Shown here in pieces: positions 1 through 5,561 of a DNA stretch of 6,829 nt. Below the pieces are notes generated by a model. That model was not told the origin of the DNA. It worked only from the letters and a program-made list of their open reading frames with translations, and made no database searches. The translations under genes were made by a program, and so were the position numbers. The DNA is from an uncultured Polyangiaceae bacterium (GTDB lineage: Bacteria > Myxococcota_A > Polyangia > Polyangiales > Houyiibacteriaceae). The stretch lies in the NCBI GenBank assembly GCA_947259605.1, contig CAMYMX010000188.1, forward strand, positions 1-6,829, in the 5' to 3' direction. The number at the start of each line of letters is the position of its first letter. Within the stretch, counting starts at the first letter, position 1.

Positions 1-1
1 C

Positions 2-2164
2 ACGGAGTGCGTGAACACGGCGACCGACCCGCGTTTCTGCGGCGATTGCGCCGTGGGCTGCCCGATCGGATTCGTTTGCAAATCGGGTAGCTGTCTCGAT
101 CCAGGCGATTGCCGGACCAATGACGCAGGCTGCAGCGGCTTCACGTACTGCGACGTAGAAACCGGCGACTGCCTGCGCGGGTGCACAATCGACGACCAGT
201 GCGTGCGCGACCACGAGGTCTGCGACGTACAGACACACGCCTGCGTTTGCGAGCCCGATTTCAAGCGTTGTGCTTTCGAGTGCGTCGATACCCAGGCAGA
301 CCCCCGTTTCTGCGGCGATTGCTCGACTTCGTGTCCCCTCGGCGAGGTTTGTGAGATGGGCGAATGCCTCGACCCGGGCGATTGCCGGACAAGCGAGGTG
401 GGGTGCACCGGCTTCACCTATTGCGACGCCGCGACGGGAGACTGCCTTCGCGGTTGCGAGCGTGACCAGCAGTGCACGGGCGAGAACCGAGTTTGTGACA
501 CGGCTGTGCATGACTGTGTTTGTGATCTCGGGTTCCACGCATGTGGCGGAACCTGTGTCTCCGACTTGGATGTGAACAGCTGCGGGGACTCGTGTACGCC
601 TTGCCCGCGCCCGTCAGGCTCGACGGCAACATGCGAGGTGGGTATCTGCGGTTTCGTTTGCGACGGTGGCCTTGCACAATGTGGGTCCGAGTGCGTCGAT
701 ACTCAGACCGATCCGCGTTTCTGCGGAGCTTGCACCACGTCCTGCCCGCCCGGCGATGAATGCAAAGCGGGTCAGTGTTTCGATCCGGGCGATTGCCGCG
801 CCAATGGGATCGGGTGCGCCGGGTTCACCTACTGCGACAATACCACGGGCAACTGCTTGCCTGGGTGCGACATGGATGCGCAATGCAGTTCGCAGAACGA
901 GATTTGCGACCTCAACATGCATGCGTGCGTGTGCGCCGAAGGATTCCACCGGTGCGGAGGCGTCTGCGTCTCCGATCAGGATACCGCGAGCTGTGGAACC
1001 TTGTGCGCGCCGTGCCCGTCGCCACCGAGCTCGACGGCGACCTGCAAGGCGGGCGTGTGCGAGTTCGTCTGCAGCGACGGCTTCGAGAAGTGTGGAACCG
1101 CGTGTTGTTCGACCGGCTGTCCTGCAGGCCAAGTGCTCTTCGAAGGCGCCTGTGCAACCTCGCATGTGCGAACGGTGGATGACCGGGGAGAAAATGGGCA
1201 GTACAGCTCCATCGCACTCGATGCGGCCGGGCGGCCACGCATCGCATATCACGCGCGCAGCGGCCGGAGCCTTCGCTACAGCGCCCTGTTGGCGGAAGGC
1301 CTGTGGTCGTACGAAATAGTCGATAACTCCGGGGACGTGGGGGGATACGCCTCGGTTGCGATGGATCCCGTCGGTAAGCCGTGGATCGCCTACTATGTTG
1401 CACATGACAAGGTCCCGAGGGTCGCGACGAGAGAGGCCGGTGGAGCTTGGATCACGACGTCCATCGGCCCTGCAGACGACGTAGGCGAGTACACTTCGCT
1501 GGCCTTCGACCCGGCGGGCACCCCGCACGTCGCCTACTACGACGAAGGCAACAAGGATCTCCTCTTCGCGACGCGGCTCCCAACCGGCGTGTGGCTGGCG
1601 CAGATCGTCGACAGCGAAGGAAACGTCGGAAAGCACGCATCCCTCGCGTTCGATGCGAGCGGCGTGGCACACATCGCCTACTACGACGAAGGCAACAAGG
1701 ATTTGCTACTCGCCACGCAGGAAGACGGCGAGTGGAGCGTCGAGATCATCGACGGACAACTCAATGTAGGAGAGTACGCGTCACTCGTGTTCGACGCCGC
1801 CGGCAATGCGCACGTCAGCTACTACGACAAGACCAATGAAGACCTCAAGCTCGCGACGCGCCGAACCGATGCTTCGTGGACCGCGGAAACCGTCGACAGC
1901 GTCGGGGAGGTCGGGCGTTACACGTCGCTCGCCTTCGACACTTCGGGCACGGCGCACATCAGCTATGAAGACGAGAGCAATCACGACCTCAAACATGCCG
2001 TGCGTGAACACGGAGGCGCATGGGTGCTCGAAACGGTCGACGGCACTGAAGACGTTGGCGAATTCACATCGATCGCAGTCGACACCGAAGGTCACGCGCA
2101 CATCAGCTACTACGACTGGGACAATAAGAATCTCAAGTACGCAATCGTTGCGGCCCCCGAGTGA
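2..2164 (+). CDS. Secreted Cys-rich modular protein with C-terminal seven-repeat propeller-like domain (5' end outside window)
   Basis: The frame is open from the first bases of the window and ends at TGA 2162-2164. The GTG at 11 is not a credible start, because the residues before it (T-E-C) complete a repeat module, so the N-terminus and any signal peptide are missing. Bases 5-1108 encode Cys-rich modules in the order A-A-B-A-B. Module A (~91-94 aa, 'ECVDT..DPRFCG.C' through 'DPGDCR....GC.GFTYCD') resembles the Stig1-like or EGF-like units common in myxobacterial exported proteins, which databases sometimes mislabel as tryptophan synthase. Module B (~43-46 aa) carries 'STATC..G.C.FVC'. Bases ~1168-2160 encode seven repeats of ~47-48 aa with the pattern 'VD..G.VG.Y.SLA.D..G..HI.YYD..N.DL..A', as expected for a seven-bladed beta-propeller. 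A surface or extracellular binding role is likely; no enzyme motif is seen. Architecture is directly visible; function is inferred. Confidence 0.85.
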   Translation, partial: TECVNTATDPRFCGDCAVGCPIGFVCKSGSCLDPGDCRTNDAGCSGFTYCDVETGDCLRGCTIDDQCVRDHEVCDVQTHACVCEPDFKRCAFECVDTQADPRFCGDCSTSCPLGEVCEMGECLDPGDCRTSEVGCTGFTYCDAATGDCLRGCERDQQCTGENRVCDTAVHDCVCDLGFHACGGTCVSDLDVNSCGDSCTPCPRPSGSTATCEVGICGFVCDGGLAQCGSECVDTQTDPRFCGACTTSCPPGDECKAGQCFDPGDCRANGIGCAGFTYCDNTTGNCLPGCDMDAQCSSQNEICDLNMHACVCAEGFHRCGGVCVSDQDTASCGTLCAPCPSPPSSTATCKAGVCEFVCSDGFEKCGTACCSTGCPAGQVLFEGACATSHVRTVDDRGENGQYSSIALDAAGRPRIAYHARSGRSLRYSALLAEGLWSYEIVDNSGDVGGYASVAMDPVGKPWIAYYVAHDKVPRVATREAGGAWITTSIGPADDVGEYTSLAFDPAGTPHVAYYDEGNKDLLFATRLPTGVWLAQIVDSEGNVGKHASLAFDASGVAHIAYYDEGNKDLLLATQEDGEWSVEIIDGQLNVGEYASLVFDAAGNAHVSYYDKTNEDLKLATRRTDASWTAETVDSVGEVGRYTSLAFDTSGTAHISYEDESNHDLKHAVREHGGAWVLETVDGTEDVGEFTSIAVDTEGHAHISYYDWDNKNLKYAIVAAPE
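5..1108 (+). repeat. In-gene Cys-rich module array, order A-A-B-A-B
   Basis: Module A occupies 5-277, 278-559 and 689-970; module B occupies 560-688 and 971-~1108. All boundaries are in frame. Each A copy repeats the Cys spacing and the landmarks 'DPRFCG', 'DPGDCR', 'GFTYCD' and a closing 'C.C....F..C'. The second and third A copies are each followed by one B copy, which suggests that A+B was duplicated as a block. Even Cys spacing points to disulfide-bonded units outside the cytoplasm. Confidence 0.8.
1168..2160 (+). repeat. Seven tandem ~47-aa propeller-like repeats
   Basis: Repeat units begin near 1168, 1315, 1460, 1604, 1745, 1889 and 2033, about 141-147 nt apart. The core is an Asp-Gly turn, then 'SLAFD..G..H', then 'YYD..N.DL'. 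Repeats 3 and 4 share an exact 29-nt block (1530-1558 and 1674-1702, offset 144 nt = 48 codons), a sign of recent duplication or gene conversion. Seven blades is a common closed propeller number. Confidence 0.7.
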
Positions 2165-2233
2165 CCCCCTGACCGCCTCCAACAACTGCCCCTGGTTGAG
2201 GTCTTGGGAAACAACCCTGTTAGCCCATCGAGC

Positions 2234-2833
2234 TCATGCTGAGAGCCGAATTTCGCCATACCAGCTTATTATGTCCAGTTGCGGCACACTTTGTAGCGCG
2301 TTGGGATCGCCCATCTGCACGTCCGCTCCATCTCCTTGAATCTCACAACTTCTTTCGTTCGCTAGAACGGCCTCGGTCCAGCTCTCGCAGAGGGCGAATC
2401 GCGCGGGCATCGCGGTGGACCGCGCGGCTCGCGACGAAATGCCGTAGTTGCCTGGATCGGCGCGAAACTCGATGCCTTCGTCGCTTACGGTTTGGCTGTG
2501 TGACAGGAGCTCTTCAAAACCCCTCCCTTCGACGATTGTGCCCAGGCAATCGAGAGGACCGAGGGACGTGTTGAGAAGGGTGTGCCCCTCGCCCGCCAAG
2601 GCGGCCTCGGAAACCGGTAGCTTCCGATTGGCTAGCTCCCGAACGTGCGCATTCAAATCATCGAGGACGGCCTTGAGTCTCGCGACGTTGGCGGCGGTTC
2701 TCCGATGAACGATATCGACGTCCTCAGTGGTGATCGGTGCTCCGTGGAGCACGGCTGCGGCACCACCGACAACGATGAACTCCACCCCCGCATCGGAGAG
2801 CCGCCGCAATAGCTTGCCGACGTCAGCCGTCAT
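2234..2833 (-). CDS. Nucleotidyltransferase-fold protein (MNT/AbiEii-like), C-terminus probably frameshifted
   Basis: The N-terminal ~120 residues look like a minimal nucleotidyltransferase. A short amphipathic helix is followed by 'FIVVGGAAAVLHGAP', then 'TTEDVDIV', giving the GG...DxD signature (G23, G24, D38, D40) that binds nucleotide and metal. Relatives act as toxin or antitoxin partners (AbiEii, MNT-HepT types) or are uncharacterised. The frame stays family-like to about '..GIEFR' (base 2462) and then becomes unlike the family ('ADPGNYGISSRAAR..'). Another minus frame, from ~2459 to a TGA at 2343-2345, reads 'HFVASRAVHRDARAIRPLRE' then 'LDRGRSSERKKL', which resembles the usual Lys/Arg-rich helix ending of the family ('..KR..GR.KD..A...LREL..'). 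A one-base-class frameshift near 2440-2463 would explain both. The ATG at 2833 overlaps the end of an upstream frame. Probably a recent pseudogene. Confidence 0.6.
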   Translation of the reverse strand: MTADVGKLLRRLSDAGVEFIVVGGAAAVLHGAPITTEDVDIVHRRTAANVARLKAVLDDLNAHVRELANRKLPVSEAALAGEGHTLLNTSLGPLDCLGTIVEGRGFEELLSHSQTVSDEGIEFRADPGNYGISSRAARSTAMPARFALCESWTEAVLANERSCEIQGDGADVQMGDPNALQSVPQLDIISWYGEIRLSA

Positions 2834-2893
2834 CCCGCTTGGCGTCCCTCAATGCTTCGAGCGAAACGGCAGAGGCCGTCGCGGCGCGGAGGC
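2823..2893 (-). pseudogene. Possible 3' remnant of a gene overlapping the nucleotidyltransferase start, cut by the IS
   Basis: In a second minus frame, codons from the IS edge read '..ASAVSLEALRDAKRDDG' and stop at TGA 2823-2825. This stop lies inside the nucleotidyltransferase N-terminus, so the two frames overlap by 11 bases (ATGACGGCTGA). Such overlaps are typical of translationally coupled pairs, and minimal nucleotidyltransferases often have a partner gene. Upstream of 2893 the frame continues only into insertion-sequence DNA, so any partner has lost its 5' part. I do not recognise the family from ~22 residues. The frame could also be chance. Confidence 0.3.
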
Positions 2894-2917
2894 TGTCCCT
2901 CCTCAGAACCCCATCCG
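2894..2917 (+). repeat. Left terminal inverted repeat of the IS
   Basis: It begins with TGT and pairs with 4117-4140 at 17 of 24 positions. The conserved blocks are TGTC, TCCTCA, AAC and TCCG. Confidence 0.6.
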
Positions 2918-2967
2918 TCTTACAATCGTTGACGTTTCCGCGCTTCGGGGCAAGCTCGCCGACCCCG

Positions 2968-3948
2968 ATGATTGACTTGCTGTACGCCCTACTCGCGACC
3001 GCTAGATCGAGCCTGAGGTCGCAGCGCGAACTCGCTCTGGAAAACCTCGCCTTGCGACAACAGCTGGCCGTTCTGAAGCACGCGACCAAACGCCCCAACC
3101 TGACCAACGCGGACCGCGCGTTCTGGGCCCTGCTCTCACGTTCGTGGCCTGAATGGCGGAGCGCTCTCATCCTCGTGAAGCCTGAGACCGTGATCGGCTG
3201 GCATCGCAAGAGCTTCAAGGTCTACTGGAGCTGGAAGAGCCGAAACCGAGGCGGTCGTCCGCCGATCGATGCGGAGATCCGAACACTCATCCGTCGAATG
3301 GCCCGCGAGAACCCGACGTGGGGAGCGACTCGAATTCATGGCGAGCTGCTCAAGCTCGGCTTCGAGCTCGGAGAAGCCACGGTGTCGAGGTACATGCCGC
3401 TCCGGCGAAAGCCGCCTTCGCAGACCTGGCGTGCGTTCCTGCGGAACCACACCAACGACCTCGTTTCCATCGACTTCTTCGTGGTGCCCACGGCCACGTT
3501 TCGAATCCTGTACGTGTTCCTCGTGCTCGAGCACGATCGCCGACGCATCGTGCACTTCAACGTTACCGAGGGCCCCTCTGCGCGATGGACAGGTCAGCAG
3601 TTGGTCAACGCCTTCCCCTACGGCGCGGCCTTCGTTCGTCGAGTGCGTGCGATGGGAATCGAACAGGTCCTCACCCCGCCGCGCTCCCCATGGCAGAATC
3701 CGTACTGCGAGCGCGTGATCGGGACCCTTCGGCGGGACTGCCTCGACCACGTCATCGTCCTCGGAGAGCCGCACTTGCGGCGTATCCTCCGGAAGTACCT
3801 TCAGTACTATCACGGATCCCGAACCCACCTCGCGCTCGACAAGGATGCCCCTGAACCACGCGAGCGCGAGGCCACCGATGGAGGGAAGGTCGTTGCCCTC
3901 CCGATGGTCGGCGGGCTGCATCATCGCTACACGCGACGCGCAGCTTAG
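2968..3948 (+). CDS. IS481-like DDE transposase (integrase core), missing the second catalytic Asp
   Basis: This 326-aa protein starts at ATG 2968 ('MIDLLYALLATARSSLRS'). The frame is open further upstream, but that stretch includes the inverted repeat, so the later start is preferred. Order: N-terminal helix 'LALENLALRQQLAVL', HTH region with 'WHRKSFKVYW' and 'NPTWGATRIHGELLKLG', then the rve/DDE core. The first catalytic Asp is D169 in 'LVSIDFFVVPT' and the Glu is E248 in 'WQNPYCERVIG'. The family normally has about 15 more residues, including 'RDRDAIYG', between '..AFP' and 'YGAAFVRRV'. Here 'VNAFPYGAAFVRRV' runs straight through (junction ~3616-3624), removing the middle Asp while keeping frame. 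The C-terminal 'YYH.SRTHLALDKDAP' and 'KVVALPMVGGLHHRY' match the family ending. The enzyme should bind ends but not cleave DNA. Family membership is clear; the deletion is judged from remembered family sequences. Confidence 0.85.
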   Translation: MIDLLYALLATARSSLRSQRELALENLALRQQLAVLKHATKRPNLTNADRAFWALLSRSWPEWRSALILVKPETVIGWHRKSFKVYWSWKSRNRGGRPPIDAEIRTLIRRMARENPTWGATRIHGELLKLGFELGEATVSRYMPLRRKPPSQTWRAFLRNHTNDLVSIDFFVVPTATFRILYVFLVLEHDRRRIVHFNVTEGPSARWTGQQLVNAFPYGAAFVRRVRAMGIEQVLTPPRSPWQNPYCERVIGTLRRDCLDHVIVLGEPHLRRILRKYLQYYHGSRTHLALDKDAPEPREREATDGGKVVALPMVGGLHHRYTRRAA

Positions 3949-4018
3949 GCAAGAGCCTGGCTCTCACATGGCGTCGAGTATGAGCCGCGCGCACCGCACG
4001 GCCGAAGGCGGATGCCGC

Positions 4019-4040
4019 GCTCGACTCGCGTGCGTCGAGC
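4019..4040. other. Perfect 7-bp stem-loop in the IS 3' non-coding region
   Basis: GCTCGAC (4019-4025) and GTCGAGC (4034-4040) form a perfect inverted repeat with an 8-nt loop. A further GTCGAG lies near 3973 and could pair with the left arm instead. No T-run follows, so this is not a standard intrinsic terminator. It may attenuate readthrough into or out of the element, or simply reflect base composition. Confidence 0.35.
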
Positions 4041-4116
4041 CGTCGGCGCGCGCGCGAGGGGGCGACATCTGGCCGCATGACCACTCTCGCAACCATCGCG
4101 AGCAAGCATCTCGCGG

Positions 4117-4140
4117 CGGACAACGTTTTGAGGAACGACA
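4117..4140 (-). repeat. Right terminal inverted repeat of the IS
   Basis: It ends in GACA on the plus strand and is the inverted partner of 2894-2917. It lies 33 bp from the stop codon of the heme-type gene at 4174. Confidence 0.6.
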
Positions 4141-4173
4141 ACGCAACTGCATCGACTCTTGCGTCTCAGTCCG

Positions 4174-4737
4174 TCAGTTGTTGAGCGCACCTTCGTCAAT
4201 CCACTTACTGAGAATCACGACGAAACCAGCGTCGTCCGGACCGTTGTGGTGATTAGCCTCGAGCTGCGGGACCAGGAGAGCGTCGGGTTTCTGAGCGGTC
4301 GAGTCGAACGGAACCACCAGCGGGCCGTTCTCGCCGCCCGCCCTGATGGCGGCCCAGCTGTCGAGGTCCACGCCCTTGGGGCCGCCACCACTGTGGCAGC
4401 CCACGCAGTTCGCCAGGCCAGGCTCGAAATAGGGCTGGATGTCCGCGGCGAACGAGATGCCGGCCATACCGCCGCCACCGCCCATGCCGCCTTCACCGGC
4501 CGAGCCGCCCATGCCGCCTTCACCGGCCGAGCCGCCCATGCCGCCTTCACCGGCCGAGCCGCCCGTGCCGCCTTCACCGGCCGAGCCGCCCATGCCGCCT
4601 TCACCGGCCGAGCCGCCCATGCCGCCTTCACCGGCCGAGCCGCCCGTGCCGCCTTCACCGGCCGAGCCGCCCGTGCCGCCTTCACCGGCCGAGCCGCCCG
4701 TGCCGCCACTACCGGCCATACCACCACTACCGCCCAC
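4174..4737 (-). CDS. Gly-rich protein with CxxCH cytochrome c-like domain; N-terminus doubtful
   Basis: The 187-aa frame starts at GTG 4737 and has two parts. Residues ~1-95 are Gly/Ser/Ala/Glu repeats ('GGSAGEGGM' or 'GGSAGEGGT', eight copies). Residues ~96-187 carry 'FAADIQPYFEPGLANCVGCH' with C111, C114 and H115, and end in 'SKWIDEGALNN', the usual ending of small c-type-like domains in myxobacterial and planctomycete exported proteins. Covalent heme and a periplasmic or surface role are likely if exported. No distal 'MPP' Met motif is seen; 'EANHHNGPDD' stands in that region. Upstream in frame, 'VGCGDDGPSAPP' looks like the lipid-modified start of a lipoprotein, but no signal peptide and no other start codon lies between it and TGA 4855-4857. 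GTG 4737 has no Shine-Dalgarno. The gene is probably 5'-truncated or fused. Its C-terminus is intact. Confidence 0.65.
   Translation of the reverse strand: MGGSGGMAGSGGTGGSAGEGGTGGSAGEGGTGGSAGEGGMGGSAGEGGMGGSAGEGGTGGSAGEGGMGGSAGEGGMGGSAGEGGMGGGGGMAGISFAADIQPYFEPGLANCVGCHSGGGPKGVDLDSWAAIRAGGENGPLVVPFDSTAQKPDALLVPQLEANHHNGPDDAGFVVILSKWIDEGALNN
4484..4699 (-). repeat. Eight tandem 27-bp repeats encoding GGSAGEGG(M/T)
   Basis: Eight head-to-tail 27-nt units begin at 4484, 4511, 4538, 4565, 4592, 4619, 4646 and 4673. They are identical apart from the first base of the unit on the plus strand (a or g), which changes Met to Thr on the coding strand. Degenerate Gly-rich sequence flanks them. The near-perfect identity implies recent slippage or unequal crossover, and copy number should vary among strains. 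There are no spacers. Confidence 0.95.
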
Positions 4738-4854
4738 GGGGGGGGCGCTCGGGCCGTCGTCGCCGCAACCGACGTCGGCCCAAACGCAGCGGGCATCGGC
4801 AGATTGCCCTGTGGTTTCCTGAGGTGACGCCCGCCGACGGCACCTGCGAAACCG

Positions 4855-5121
4855 TCACCGCAATGCCGCTAAGCTCCTGAGATCACGGAGCCCCTCGTCG
4901 GCATGGCATTCGCTTCCATCGACGGGGCATGACCCGACCTCGATGTATCCGTACTTTCCGCTGTGAGGACATTCGATGTCGACCTTGCAATCACACCCGT
5001 AGTCACAGTCGCAACCGTCGCCGGAATCGCCATCATCGCAATACCCGTCGCTATCACTGTCACTATCGTCATCCCCGTCATCACAGGAGCAGTGGCAGTC
5101 GTCGCCACCGGTGCCGCCCAT
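4855..5121 (-). CDS. Asp/Cys-rich metal-binding-like protein (possible gene remnant)
   Basis: The 88-aa frame starts at ATG 5121. A short 'GGMGGTGGDD' linker leads into an acidic Cys-rich stretch ('DDGDDDSDSDSDGYCDDGD', then 'CDCDYGCDCKVDIECP'), which recalls calcium-binding Asp repeats such as thrombospondin type 3. The stretch ends with 'GKYGYIEVGSCPVDGSECH' and an ordinary-looking tail. The open frame reaches back to a stop near 5184 with 'ESDEPGASAGAGG', which reads like the region just after a lipoprotein Cys, but no lipobox or signal peptide is present. It follows the CX4CH lipoprotein by 37 nt on the same strand. The stop TGA 4855-4857 is the only stop between this frame and the Gly-rich heme-type frame. 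I do not recognise a family. It may be a real small gene, a fragment, or part of a longer broken one. Confidence 0.45.
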   Translation of the reverse strand: MGGTGGDDCHCSCDDGDDDSDSDSDGYCDDGDSGDGCDCDYGCDCKVDIECPHSGKYGYIEVGSCPVDGSECHADEGLRDLRSLAALR

Positions 5122-5158
5122 GCCCCCGGCACCAGCCGAGGCGCCCGGCTCGTCGCTC

Positions 5159-5500
5159 TCATGCGCGATCCTGCGTCCCCCGGAGTTTCATCACGAGCAG
5201 TGAACCCTCACCGTCGCCGGCGAGGATTCGGGTTTCTCCTCCACAGAGCGCCGACTCGCGACCAAATAGCTCGAGCTCGAGCGCGTTCGTCTCGAGGTCG
5301 AGTCCTCCGGCCCTGTCGCCGGAGCCATGACAGCCGGCGTCGATGCAACCTGGCTGAAAGACCTGGCTGGATACCTGCTCTAGATCGGTCGGACACGGGG
5401 GACCGGGGAGCAGCCTTGGTCCGCCCGGGTTCCCGTCGTCGCTGCACGCCCCCACCGCAAGCGCGCACGTGATCACCACTGCCAGTCGCATCGTCCCCAT
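5159..5500 (-). CDS. Small lipoprotein with CX4CH cytochrome-like motif, probably C-terminally truncated
   Basis: A 113-aa product begins 'MGTMRLAVVITCALAVGACS'. It has a hydrophobic signal and a lipobox-like 'VGAC' with C19 as lipid acceptor. Residues ~36-75 read 'CPTDLEQVSSQVFQPGC' then 'IDAGCHGSGDRAGGLDL', giving C52-X4-C57-H58, the heme-type or Cys-His motif of many myxobacterial exported proteins. Relatives continue after 'GD..SLL..KLRGTQ' with 'CG..MPPGG' and a final helix ending in 'W'; here the frame stops right after 'GTQDRA', so the C-terminus appears lost. The second ATG (5491) is a better start: GGGGATGGGGACG places a G-rich ribosome site before it, and the likely promoter just upstream would make the first ATG almost leaderless. 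It lies 61 nt after the upstream minus-strand gene. Confidence 0.7.
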   Translation of the reverse strand: MGTMRLAVVITCALAVGACSDDGNPGGPRLLPGPPCPTDLEQVSSQVFQPGCIDAGCHGSGDRAGGLDLETNALELELFGRESALCGGETRILAGDGEGSLLVMKLRGTQDRA

Positions 5501-5511
5501 CCCCAGCTTGA

Positions 5512-5541
5512 ATTATGCCAGCCGAAGAGAGTGCCCACCAA
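5512..5541 (-). promoter_or_regulatory. Candidate sigma70-type promoter for the CX4CH lipoprotein
   Basis: On the minus strand, TTGGTG (5536-5541) is separated by 18 nt from CATAAT (5512-5517), matching the consensus at 4/6 and 5/6. Transcription would start around 5503-5506, a few bases before ATG 5500 and ~14 before ATG 5491. Located by eye only. Confidence 0.4.
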
Positions 5542-5561
5542 ACCGGCTCGGCGCCGTGGAC

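Larger units (their letters stand above)
2894..4140 (+). mobile_element. IS481-like insertion sequence, 1247 bp, probably defective
   Basis: The left end 2894-2917 starts TGTCCCTCCTCAGAAC. The right end 4117-4140, read on the complement, starts TGTCGTTCCTCAAAAC. The two match at 13 of the first 16 positions and 17 of 24 overall. TGT...ACA termini are typical of the IS481 family. One transposase frame (2968-3948) lies inside, with ~70 nt before it and ~190 nt of non-coding DNA after it. The flanks ('..gaggc' left, 'acgca..' right) show no target-site duplication, so an adjacent deletion or rearrangement after insertion is likely. The ends were found by eye and are inferred. The element lies between the nucleotidyltransferase remnant and the 3' end of the heme-type gene. 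Confidence 0.65.

Noticed and set aside
614..1672. 352-aa minus-strand open frame
   Set aside because: It is antisense to the clearly coding Cys-rich/propeller gene and shows no domain or ribosome site. Long antisense frames are expected in GC-rich DNA.
2194..2216. GGTTG...CAACC hairpin after the Cys-rich gene as a terminator
   Set aside because: Only 5 bp with a 13-nt loop and no T-run.
2839..2967. N-terminal extension of the transposase to ATG 2839
   Set aside because: It would run through the left inverted repeat and flanking DNA. Family members begin near 'MIDLLYALL' (2968).
3136..3924. 262-aa minus-strand open frame
   Set aside because: Antisense to the transposase, with no recognisable domain.
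3952..3964. AGAGCC/GGCTCT hairpin just after the transposase as a terminator
   Set aside because: The loop is a single base and no T-run follows. Too weak to call.
4484..4699. CRISPR array
   Set aside because: The 27-bp units are directly adjacent with no spacers and are in frame within a coding region.
4439..4822. Plus-strand frame encoding a Pro-rich PSAEPPMPP repeat
   Set aside because: It is the antisense reading of the 27-bp Gly-rich array. The minus frame carries the real CxxCH domain and a family-like C-terminus.
4159..4827. 222-aa plus-strand frame with AHAAFTGRA repeats
   Set aside because: Another antisense reading of the same tandem array, with no family match.
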